A stretch of DNA of 18,487 nucleotides. Source: DATLAN01 sp035527455 (GTDB lineage Bacteria; Planctomycetota; Planctomycetia; Pirellulales; Thermoguttaceae). The notes below the pieces were generated by a model. It was not told the DNA's origin. It ran no database searches and saw only the letters and a list, made by a program, of their open reading frames with translations. Location: assembly GCA_035527455.1 (NCBI GenBank), contig DATLAN010000327.1:1-18487 (forward strand). The letters run 5' to 3'. The position numbers were made by a program, and so were the translations under genes. Shown in pieces: positions 8,468 to 15,013 of the stretch. The first letter of the stretch is position 1, and each line of letters starts with the position of its first letter.

Positions 8468-8555
8468 GTGGAAAATGGGGACTGGCTCCGAGCCGCAATT
8501 GGTGTGAGAATCGCCGAGAAACGTTGCCGGGTCGGTGCCTGTCCCCTTTTTCCAC
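8468..8555. repeat. Imperfect inverted repeat, REP-like, upstream of the sulfatase
   Basis: The left arm 8468-8491 (GTGGAAAATGGGGACTGG...) and the right arm 8532-8555 match as reverse complements at 21 of 24 positions, around a 40-nt spacer. GGGGACAGGCACC-type sequence is, from memory, a frequently repeated palindrome in environmental Proteobacteria and Planctomycetes. It lies 92 nt upstream of the sulfatase start and about 50 nt past the small ORF ending at 8607. It may act as a boundary between the two transcription units. Its sequence is unrelated to the other palindromes in the window. Confidence 0.75.
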
Positions 8556-8606
8556 GCCACCCATTCCGGTCTTTTCCGTTTCCCCGCTGTTCCCGCACAA
8601 GCCGCT

Positions 8607-8888
8607 TCAGCGCGGCCGCGCAAGGTATTGGCGGATGTTCTTGGCCTCTTCGTCCTCGCAGCGGCGGTGCTTCTCGCGGAAGTAGTTATTGCTGGGGATG
8701 GGATAGTCGTCGAGGCAGGGCACCGCCAGGTCGATCCAGGCCAACGCACTGCAATCGGCGCGGAGATTGCCGGCAAACGCACCGTCGGGGGCAACGGTCT
8801 TGGAAACCGTCTGTGCGGATAGTAGGGTCTGTTGTTGAACTTTGGCGGCACAACCGAGAACAAACGAGCCCGGCAGGTCAGGGGTCAT
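8607..8888 (-). CDS. Small hypothetical ORF (93 aa) overlapping the end of the PD40 gene
   Basis: The ATG at 8888 lies inside the PD40 gene's last codons (ATGACCCCTGA, an 11-nt overlap), an arrangement common in coupled genes. I do not recognise a family. The first half (residues 1-45) has mixed codon use. The second half (ALAWIDLAVPCLDDYPIPSN, then YFREKHRRCEDEEAKNIRQY) has very high G/C at third positions and a normal protein-like composition with a charged C-terminus. There is no signal peptide or clear membrane segment, and there are four cysteines. It may be a real small gene, or the surviving 3' end of a longer gene whose 5' part has been lost. Confidence 0.42.
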   Translation of the reverse strand: MTPDLPGSFVLGCAAKVQQQTLLSAQTVSKTVAPDGAFAGNLRADCSALAWIDLAVPCLDDYPIPSNNYFREKHRRCEDEEAKNIRQYLARPR

Positions 8889-10302
8889 CGAGGGACGCCG
8901 AGATTTCCTCTTCCACCAGGTAAACGTTGCCGTCCTTCAGTGCCAGGTAGTGGAACTTCGAGGCACTGTCGAACAACAGCCCGGACTGCGGCACGTTCCA
9001 AATGGCCTCGTAGCGGTGGCCGGCCTCCTGGCCGTCGACCAGCGTGAAGGCCTCTTCGCCTTCGGTGGCGGCGTAGACGTAGTGGCGGCTGTCGGGTGTG
9101 AAGGCAAGGTAGCCGGCCATGTCGTACGGCTTGCCGCTCGTGTTGCCGACCACGGCCACCGCGTCGTCGCCCACCCGCGCGATATAGCCCAACCGCTGGC
9201 TGTTGGGGCTGAACACCAGCGTGCCGCCGCCGATGCGATCGTACAGCTTCTGCTGGCGGTCGTTCACCACCACCATCTCCGCCGTGCCCAGCTTGACCAC
9301 GTAAGCCAGGAACCGGCTGTCGGGGCTGAACTTCATCTCGGCAACGCCGTCGTACGGCTTGAACGCGTGCCCGTCGACCACGGCCATCCACTTCTCGCCG
9401 GATCGGGCGGCGTAGGCCACGTGCCGGCCGTCGGGGCTGAATTGCAGCGTGCCTTCGCCCAGCGCGTCGTAGCGATTCACCTCCGGCGGCGGTGCTTCGC
9501 CGTCGAGAACGACCTGCCACGTGCCGCCCTGCGAAGCCGTGTACGCCAGACGTTTGCCGTCGGGGCTGAACGTCAGATCGCCGATCTGGTCGTAGAGCTT
9601 TCCCGACTTGCCGTCGACGACCACGTGCCACTTGTTCTGTGCCTGGACCCAGGCGGCCAGCGCCACCCGGTTGCCGTCGGGGCTGAAGTGGATGCCGCTG
9701 CTGGAGCCGAGAAAATCGAAAGGGCCCGACTCTTCGCCGTCGACCACCAGGAACCAACCGTCGCCCCGGCGAGCCCCGTACGCGATCCGGCGGCTGTCGG
9801 GACTGAAGACGATCCGGCCCTCGAAGATCGCCTCATACGCCTTGCCCGGCGGCTGCTTCACTTCCACAACGGCCCGTTGCTCGCCGTCGCCCAGCAACGC
9901 CACGTAGGCCAGACGTCGGCTGTCGGGACTGAACACGGGCGGGCCGATCCGATCGAACGTGGGTTGTTCGCGGCCGTTGACCACGATCATCCATCGATCG
10001 CCGGTTGCCGCCGCGTAGGCATGCCACTGGCTGTTGGGGCTGAATGTCAGCCCGGCGATTTGGTCGTAGGGCTTCTCGGCCACGCCGTCGAAGACGGCCG
10101 CCTGTTGATCGCCGATCTGCCGGAGGTAAGCGATCCGCCGGCCGTCGGGACTGATCACCGCCGAGTCGTACGCCTCTTCCGGCATCGGGCCCAGCGAGGT
10201 TTCCGTGTAGCGACGCGCGACCGTCTCTTGGGCCACGACGCCGGCCGAAAAAGCGATCGCGGCGGGCAAAAGGGCGAGAACGGCTGCGTGCGGGAGCTTC
10301 AT
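8878..10302 (-). CDS. Exported PD40 (WD40-like/TolB-type) beta-propeller protein, 474 aa
   Basis: A signal peptide (MKLPHAAVLALLPAAIAFSA, then GVVAQE) is followed by at least ten PD40-type repeats of about 40 residues covering the rest of the chain. Each carries a core such as FSPDGKRLAYTAS, FSPDSRRIAYGAR or FSPNSQRLGYIAR, and most are followed by a VVDG turn and a YDxI segment. The final repeat is degenerate. There is no enzymatic domain, so it is probably a binding or scaffold protein in the periplasm or at the cell surface; the ligand is unknown. The ATG at 10302 was chosen because it starts directly with the signal peptide. A TTG 36 nt earlier is the only in-frame alternative, and no strong Shine-Dalgarno is visible for either. 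At DNA level the repeated CTGTCGGGGCTGAA-like core gives a regular periodicity. Confidence 0.85.
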   Translation of the reverse strand: MKLPHAAVLALLPAAIAFSAGVVAQETVARRYTETSLGPMPEEAYDSAVISPDGRRIAYLRQIGDQQAAVFDGVAEKPYDQIAGLTFSPNSQWHAYAAATGDRWMIVVNGREQPTFDRIGPPVFSPDSRRLAYVALLGDGEQRAVVEVKQPPGKAYEAIFEGRIVFSPDSRRIAYGARRGDGWFLVVDGEESGPFDFLGSSSGIHFSPDGNRVALAAWVQAQNKWHVVVDGKSGKLYDQIGDLTFSPDGKRLAYTASQGGTWQVVLDGEAPPPEVNRYDALGEGTLQFSPDGRHVAYAARSGEKWMAVVDGHAFKPYDGVAEMKFSPDSRFLAYVVKLGTAEMVVVNDRQQKLYDRIGGGTLVFSPNSQRLGYIARVGDDAVAVVGNTSGKPYDMAGYLAFTPDSRHYVYAATEGEEAFTLVDGQEAGHRYEAIWNVPQSGLLFDSASKFHYLALKDGNVYLVEEEISASLDDP

Positions 10303-10363
10303 GTAAGCGGGCAGAGGACAAGTGGGCCGATCGTACAAGACCTGGCGTCAACGTTGCAGAAGG

Positions 10364-10465
10364 GCGTAGCTGAATTCGCAAAGAATTCAGCAGTAAACGA
10401 CACAAAGGCGTAATTGCTCATCTCATTGCCCGGGATTCTCTGAATTCTTGCGAATTCAGCTACGC
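10364..10465. repeat. Nested palindromic element between nitroreductase and PD40 genes
   Basis: The outer arms 10364-10390 and 10440-10465 (GCGTAGCTGAATTCGCAA...) are reverse complements apart from one extra A. Each arm is itself a small palindrome: CTGAATTC and GAATTCAG around a 5-nt (left) or 4-nt (right) loop. The spacer is 49 nt. It begins 20 nt past the nitroreductase stop and ends 62 nt before the PD40 start. This suits a repeated intergenic (REP/BIME-like) element or a bidirectional transcription-end structure. Confidence 0.8.
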
Positions 10466-10485
10466 GATTCATGCAACTACGCCGT

Positions 10486-11010
10486 CTATCCACCGTACCG
10501 ATTGAACCACGCCCGCTGCTCGAACGGAAGCTTCTCCTTTTGCCGGATGACTTCGGCAGGTACGCCCACGGGCAGAAGCATGCGAACTTTCTTCCCCTCG
10601 GGCACGCCCAGCAACTTGCCGACCCGCTCGGCCTTTTCCTCGCTGCGCAGCACGCCGTCGAGCCAAACCGAGGCGTATCCCAGCGCGGTGACGGCCAGCA
10701 GCATATTTTCCACCGCCGCCGCACAATCCTCGACCGAGAAGGAAACCTCGGCGATCACCGGCCGCGGGTCCTCCACGCAGGCGATCATCGCCTTGGCCGT
10801 GTCGCAGACGGGCCGCTTGACCACCTCGGCGATCTGCCCGAGCAATTGCGGATCGTCGACGATCACGAACGTGGCAACCTGTTCGTTCTTGGCCGAAGGC
10901 GCCCGGATTCCCGCCTGCACGATCTTCCGGAGATCCTCCCGCGGAACAGGCGCGTCGGTGAACGCCTTGCGGTAGCTATGGCGCTTCTCGATGGCTTCGA
11001 AGAGATCCAT
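10486..11010 (-). CDS. Nitroreductase-family FMN oxidoreductase, 174 aa
   Basis: A small, compact member of the flavin-dependent nitroreductase family, which reduces nitro groups, quinones or related acceptors using NAD(P)H. Seen in the sequence: the N-terminal FMN-phosphate motif KRHSYRKAF (R10, S12, R14), then IVQAGIRAPSAKNEQVATF, a central helix AAAVENMLLAVTALGYASVW that lines the dimer and flavin site, and a C-terminal basic segment. Length fits the short subfamily. There is no signal peptide, so it is cytoplasmic. The ATG at 11010 lies 11 nt after the stop of the exported repeat protein upstream, so the two are probably co-transcribed. No strong Shine-Dalgarno is seen, consistent with coupling. 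The substrate cannot be read from the sequence. Confidence 0.9.
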   Translation of the reverse strand: MDLFEAIEKRHSYRKAFTDAPVPREDLRKIVQAGIRAPSAKNEQVATFVIVDDPQLLGQIAEVVKRPVCDTAKAMIACVEDPRPVIAEVSFSVEDCAAAVENMLLAVTALGYASVWLDGVLRSEEKAERVGKLLGVPEGKKVRMLLPVGVPAEVIRQKEKLPFEQRAWFNRYGG

Positions 11011-11021
11011 GGCTGCGGGGA

Positions 11022-12155
11022 CTACTTCTCCGCGTCCGGGCGGCAATAGGCCAAAGCCAGCAGGGCGTAGCCGCTGACCAGGGTCGGGTCGCCTTCCAGC
11101 CAACGTTCGCTCGGGTTGACCCAGGACCCGTCGGGGCGTTGGCGTCGGGCGAGTTCTTCGATCAGGTCGCGTCGCCAGTCGTGCTTGACTCCGTCGGCGT
11201 CTTCGATTTCATCGAGCCCGGTGGCGTCCAGCGCCTTGGCGAAGACGTGGTAATAGTAGTAGAGCCCGTCGTTGCCCAGGCCCGGATTGGACTCCAGCCC
11301 GTAATGCGCCTGGGCCCACTTCAGGGCGGCTTTGACGCGCGGGTCGTCCGGTCCGACGCCGGCGTAGATCATGCTTTTGAGCCCGGCGTAGGTCATCGAG
11401 CCGTAGCTTCGCAGCCCGCCGCCGGGCGTGGTGCCCGCCTGGCTGGAGCCGCCGGCCGCACACGTGTAGTAGGAGCCCCCGTCGGGGTTCTTGGCGGCGA
11501 ACCCGGTGGTGTTGTGTTCGCTTTCGAGGTTCTGGCAGCGGGAGACGAAAATCAGGGCCTTTTTGACGGCTTCGTCGTCGGGCCCGTTGCCGGCGGCGAT
11601 CAGGGCGTCGATCAGGAAGCTGGTGTTGGACAGGTCGGGCCGCTTGTCTTGCCCGTAGCCGGCCCCGCCGTAATTGGGGCTGGAGAGCTGGTGCCCTTCG
11701 TCCTCGTCCCACTGGATGCCCTTGAGGAATCGGTCGGCATTGGCGATCAGCTTGTCGTAGCGGCCGTCCCGGTTGGCTTCGGCGAAGCAGAGCAACGCCA
11801 GCGAGGTCTCGTAGTTGCGGTAGAAATTGTCCTTCTCGTAGATGCCGCCGTCGGGCCGCACAAAGCCTTCGAGGTACTTCAGGCCCTTGGCCACCAGCGG
11901 GTCGTCGGGGCTTCGGCCGTGCCGCAGGATGCCGGTGGTCACGAGGGCCGTCACTCCCGGGCCGACCTGGGCCGCGTAGGAGCCGTCCGGGGCCTGTCCC
12001 TTGGTCTGGAGGAAGCGGATCGCCCGATCCACCATCTGCTGGTACGTCGCCGCGTCGCCCTTGACGGGGGCCATCTCATCGGCCGCAATGCCGGGCAAGA
12101 CCGTCAGCCCCAGGACCAGCAACGCGGCGGTCGGGAGCAGTTGTCGTCGTAACAT
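11022..12155 (-). CDS. Exported prenyltransferase/squalene-oxidase repeat protein, 377 aa
   Basis: Signal peptide MLRRQLLPTAALLVLGLTVL followed by PGIAADE. The mature part consists of alpha/alpha-toroid repeats of the prenyltransferase/squalene-cyclase type: AIRFLQTKGQAPDGSYA, YLEGFVRPDGGIY, SPNYGGAGYG, YGSMTYAGLKSMIYAG, and LARRQRPDGSWVNP. These QxxDGSW-like turns are the usual hallmark. I do not see a DxDD-type catalytic aspartate cluster, and an exported location argues against terpene cyclisation. The role is therefore unknown and may be polymer or protein binding. The ATG at 12155 has GAGAGG 6 nt upstream, a good ribosome binding site; an upstream in-frame start would precede this site and is rejected. 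Followed 11 nt later by the nitroreductase. Confidence 0.85.
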   Translation of the reverse strand: MLRRQLLPTAALLVLGLTVLPGIAADEMAPVKGDAATYQQMVDRAIRFLQTKGQAPDGSYAAQVGPGVTALVTTGILRHGRSPDDPLVAKGLKYLEGFVRPDGGIYEKDNFYRNYETSLALLCFAEANRDGRYDKLIANADRFLKGIQWDEDEGHQLSSPNYGGAGYGQDKRPDLSNTSFLIDALIAAGNGPDDEAVKKALIFVSRCQNLESEHNTTGFAAKNPDGGSYYTCAAGGSSQAGTTPGGGLRSYGSMTYAGLKSMIYAGVGPDDPRVKAALKWAQAHYGLESNPGLGNDGLYYYYHVFAKALDATGLDEIEDADGVKHDWRRDLIEELARRQRPDGSWVNPSERWLEGDPTLVSGYALLALAYCRPDAEK

Positions 12156-12656
12156 GGAAAGCCTCTCTCTTTTGTGCAGAATGGAGCGAACACAAACATC
12201 CAACCTCATGATTCCGGCCGAAAGACGCAGAATATTCCCGCCTCCGCACGGGAAGTCCCTGCTTCCGCGCAGGAACAGTCGCAGGAATAGTCAAGGTACG
12301 CCAAGATAGCATAATTCTACTCTTTACAAACCGGTGTGGGCAAATGACCGAGACGAAACGCCCCGAGTGGGGTACTTCTGATATGCCAGAGTGGTATTCT
12401 TGTGGCGAATTCGACGCTGCCAATCCAATGCCTCTTCAAATCCGAGCGGATCCGGCTATCGGCATTCGTTTACGGCTCTCCTGGTTTCGACTCGCCCGCG
12501 CTTCACCAGCACAATGCGTACGTCATGCCGACGATCGCAACCAAGACGTCGATTACGGCCGTGACGGTCGAGGTAAAGGAGCTGGCCAGTTTCCAGCCGG
12601 GCCGCCCGGAGCCGGTGCACCGGATGAGGACTGTGGTTTGAGTGGCGGCGGCTCCG
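12156..12656. other. 501-nt gap between DUF4276 gene and exported repeat-protein gene
   Basis: Two small hairpins lie 80-118 nt upstream of the repeat-protein start: 12235-12254 (TTCCCG/CGGGAA) and 12258-12273 (CCTGC/GCAGG). They probably sit in the leader of that gene. The part near 12503-12650 reads as protein-like on both strands. The minus frame 12697-12503 ends with a hydrophobic stretch (VTAVIDVLVAIVGMTYALCW), and the plus frame ending at 12641 is also open. I could not decide whether either is real. No tRNA or mobile-element gene is seen. Confidence 0.5.
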
Positions 12657-13298
12657 TCACTGCAAATGCCTGGCAATGGCCAGGAGATCTTCGGCAAGTA
12701 GTCTCAGGAACGGACACTTGTCTATAGCCGTTTGTGGGTCTACAACCGGAAACAGATTCCCGGCGTAAACCGTCTTCTTGTATCTCCTGCCCAGAATACG
12801 CCCGAGGAACTTCGCCGGAGGTTCCTTGAAGTTGACTTGCTCCGGCGGCCTTTTCTTGATCCTGTCCCGGACCTCCGGCGGCCACCGCTCGGGATACGCC
12901 AGAAGCCATGCTTCGACCTCGTGTACGGCGAAATGCTGGTGAAAGTAGGCTCTGAAACGGGAGGGAACAAGGCTCTTAATGTACTTCCGTGCGGCAGCGA
13001 CCTTTTGCTCGACGGTTGCATGTGGCGACAAATCGATGCGATGGCTCGGAATACCGTAGAGATCGACCAATCCGACAATGAAGTTGGCTTGGCCTCCATC
13101 GAGATAGAGTTCGACCTTCTTGGGCAGTTCGTCAAGGAATTCACTCACGCCCTGGAACTTGACTGCCTGGATCCCGACCCTGGACATCCGGGGAAGTTGC
13201 GGATCGAGCCACTTGTGAAAGAAGACGGGCAGCGTCTTTCGGCGCGCCTCGCCGCACTCGGTGTCTCCTTCCACGAACAGGACGATGCGCCTTGTCAT
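12657..13298 (-). CDS. DUF4276 family protein (TOPRIM-like), second gene of ATPase cassette, 213 aa
   Basis: The N-terminus MTRRIVLFVEGDTECGEA has the acidic VEGxTE signature (E10, E14) found in TOPRIM-like folds. IVGLVDLYGIPS (D79) corresponds to the second acidic strand, and FAVHEVEAWLLAYPE (H126, E127, E129) matches the family's HEFEALLF-type motif. The C-terminal PPAKFLGRILGRRYKKT and AIDKCPFLRLLAEDL also match the DUF4276 pattern as I know it. It may be a nuclease or RNase effector that uses a metal bound by the acidic residues; that is inference from fold relatives (OLD, RloB, DUF4435). The ATG at 13298 has GAGAGGGA about 6-13 nt upstream. The gene starts 11 nt after the ATPase stop, so the two form one operon. 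No signal peptide; cytoplasmic. Confidence 0.88.
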   Translation of the reverse strand: MTRRIVLFVEGDTECGEARRKTLPVFFHKWLDPQLPRMSRVGIQAVKFQGVSEFLDELPKKVELYLDGGQANFIVGLVDLYGIPSHRIDLSPHATVEQKVAAARKYIKSLVPSRFRAYFHQHFAVHEVEAWLLAYPERWPPEVRDRIKKRPPEQVNFKEPPAKFLGRILGRRYKKTVYAGNLFPVVDPQTAIDKCPFLRLLAEDLLAIARHLQ

Positions 13299-13309
13299 CC
13301 GCGTCCCTC

Positions 13310-14632
13310 TCAGCCGGGTGCGTTGTCCTGCGCGTCGGCCGGCAAATTGGCCAAGGCTTCGTCCTCCGATGGCAGATCCTTGAATCGCTCCTTGAAGTCC
13401 TCGACCGGCTCGACACCGGGCAGCGCCAAGGCCTCCAGGTCGCCGCGCGTAAACAGGTGTCCCAGTCGATACTGCTCGAGCCACCTGCCGAGCACCTGCG
13501 AATCCAGTTCGTAGAGTCGCGTTTCTCCCGCTTCCCAATGGCAAAGGGTCACGTGAGGCGACAACTCCGTGAACGCGTCGAGGAACTCCGGGGAATGACT
13601 CGTCAGGATCACTTGGGTCCGCTGCGACGCCTCTTCGGCGTATTCGGCGACCACGGGCAACATGCTCGGGTGCAATCCCACTTCCGGCTCGTCGATCGCG
13701 ATCAAGGCCCCCGGTTCCGGATGAGACAGCACGGCCAGAAGAAACAGAAACCTCAGCGTCCCGTCCGACAGATCCGCGCCGGCGTGCGGCTGGCTGCTCG
13801 ATTTCCATTGCACGGCCAGTTGAATCTGTTGCGCCGCCGCTGGCTGAAACGCGAGTCGTTCGTACTCGTCGCCGAATCCGGCCTTCATGCCCTCGTCGAT
13901 TCGGTTCCTGAATTGCCGGTCGCCTTCATACAACGTGTGCAGAACCGTGACCAGGTTGCTGCCGTCCGGTTCCAGCTTCCTGGTAAGCTGGGTCGTCGCG
14001 GGCTTTCGCATGGCGGCGCCACGTTCGGCGTGAACGTCGTGATGCACATTCCACCCGTACAGCACCCGTCTTGTGAGCGTGGGGATACGATTCCGCTGAT
14101 CGGCGATATGACAAAGCAACGACTCGTTCTCGGCGTAGCCGTCGGGATTCTCGGGGGATTCCTTCTCCAGCGGGACGAGCTTCGCTTGCTGCTGGTCGTA
14201 CAGATAGGCTCGTCTCCTTTCCCGATTAAAAATCCAGTACGGGCTCTTCTCCTCCCGCCGCTCGAACTGTTGCCAATTCCCCAACGAGTCCTTGGCGATC
14301 TCGTAGCCGCTGCCACCGCCGACCTGGCCCAACTCGAATTCCAGGGTCAACGCGTCCTCGATCCGGTCGCGAGGTTGATCGACCGGGTCGATACGCATCT
14401 TCCAGCCGCAAGAGCCCGGCTGGTGGTCCCACAGCAAGGGAATAATCCCGCCCTCGTCGGAAACGGTCTTCTCCAATTGCCCCTTGGCGACTTGGGAGAT
14501 GAGTTCCAGACAGCGGATCAGATTGGATTTTCCGCTCCCGTTGGGGCCGACCAAAAGGTTCAATTGTCGCGGATGCCAGTCGACCTTTTTCAGCGACCGG
14601 AAACCGAAAACACTCAATTCTTGAATAGCCAT
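13310..14632 (-). CDS. ABC-type AAA ATPase (AAA_21/RecF-like), first gene of cassette, 440 aa
   Basis: A cytoplasmic ATPase of the SMC/OLD/ABC type. The N-terminal strand LSVFGFRSLKKVDW precedes Walker A GPNGSGKSN (residues 29-37). The middle 160 residues are the divergent insertion typical of AAA_21 proteins. The ABC-like signature LSDGTLRFLFLL starts at 288, Walker B is LIAIDEPEVGLHP (D314, E315), and the H-loop is ILTSHSPEFL (H346). All ATP-hydrolysis residues are present. The C-terminus is about 90 residues, with no nuclease domain of its own; the TOPRIM-like function is supplied separately by the next gene. Start: ATG at 14632 or the GTG just before it; neither has a strong Shine-Dalgarno. 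The preceding frameshifted ORF ends 2 nt upstream (TAGTGATG), allowing coupled translation. Predicted to sense and switch on the DUF4276 partner; sensor function is inference. Confidence 0.9.
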   Translation of the reverse strand: MAIQELSVFGFRSLKKVDWHPRQLNLLVGPNGSGKSNLIRCLELISQVAKGQLEKTVSDEGGIIPLLWDHQPGSCGWKMRIDPVDQPRDRIEDALTLEFELGQVGGGSGYEIAKDSLGNWQQFERREEKSPYWIFNRERRRAYLYDQQQAKLVPLEKESPENPDGYAENESLLCHIADQRNRIPTLTRRVLYGWNVHHDVHAERGAAMRKPATTQLTRKLEPDGSNLVTVLHTLYEGDRQFRNRIDEGMKAGFGDEYERLAFQPAAAQQIQLAVQWKSSSQPHAGADLSDGTLRFLFLLAVLSHPEPGALIAIDEPEVGLHPSMLPVVAEYAEEASQRTQVILTSHSPEFLDAFTELSPHVTLCHWEAGETRLYELDSQVLGRWLEQYRLGHLFTRGDLEALALPGVEPVEDFKERFKDLPSEDEALANLPADAQDNAPG

Positions 14633-14686
14633 CACTAACCCGCCGGGACAACGAAACGGCTTGATTGACTCGATCCGCCTGTTGTC

Positions 14687-14714
14687 ATTCTATGGTTCTG
14701 GTGAATTTCCTCAA
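14687..14714 (-). promoter_or_regulatory. Possible sigma-70-type promoter of the ATPase-DUF4276 cassette
   Basis: On the minus strand TTGAGG (14714-14709) and TAGAAT (14692-14687) are separated by 16 nt, matching four and five of six consensus bases. It lies 55 nt upstream of the ATPase start, in the spacer left after the duplicated methyltransferase fragment. It was found by eye and planctomycete promoters are poorly defined. Confidence 0.3.
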
Positions 14715-14777
14715 TAGCCGGAGGAGCGGAAAAAGGCGCCCACGCCTCTTCGCCCGCGAGATTGAACGACCGATTTG

Positions 14778-14985
14778 TCGAAACCGCGTGCAAACGTTGG
14801 ATATCGGGGCCCTTGGCACATCTGCTCCATGGCGTTGAGGACCTTCTTCTCGGCATCGTCCTAACCTCGAAGGCCGCCGGGGCCACGCCCATGCCTCCAG
14901 GACGCCCCGGGGGCTGCGCCGAGATGGTGCTTGTGATCATGGTCAGCGCCATCAGAGTCGCGACGGTCAGTGCAACACGTTTCAT
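14778..14985 (-). pseudogene. Truncated, frameshifted tandem copy of the O-methyltransferase gene
   Basis: From the ATG at 14985 the DNA repeats the first ~200 nt of the intact gene that starts at 15706, including the same GAGGAG ribosome binding site and roughly 30 nt of leader. Identity is about 90% by eye over the signal-peptide region (MKRVALTVATLMAL... against MKRVALTVATLMAS...). After the ...PAAFE codons a net loss of 13 nt shifts the frame. Similarity then continues in the wrong frame (AGGACGATGCCGAGAAGAAG) until about 14778, where it fades. The methyltransferase fold is absent, so it cannot be an enzyme. The shifted frame nevertheless stays open to 14635, right before the ATPase start, so a 116-residue exported polypeptide could in principle be made. 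Confidence 0.88.
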
Positions 14986-15013
14986 GAGATTGCTCCTCAA
15001 CAGGTACCAGAGA

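Noticed and set aside
8842..10413. 523-aa plus-strand frame opposite the PD40 gene, with repeated AVGAE motifs
   Set aside because: The repeats are the complement of the SPDG/SPDS repeats of the beta-propeller gene, so the frame is a shadow.
12470..12520. tRNA-like T-arm (GGTTTCGACTCGCC)
   Set aside because: The T-loop has an extra base, and no matching acceptor stem, anticodon arm or D-arm could be assembled.
13299..13808. A longer version of the DUF4276 gene starting at 13808
   Set aside because: The extra N-terminus lies wholly inside the ATPase gene in another frame and is Arg/Gly-rich. The ATG at 13298 has a good ribosome binding site and starts exactly at the family's first strand.
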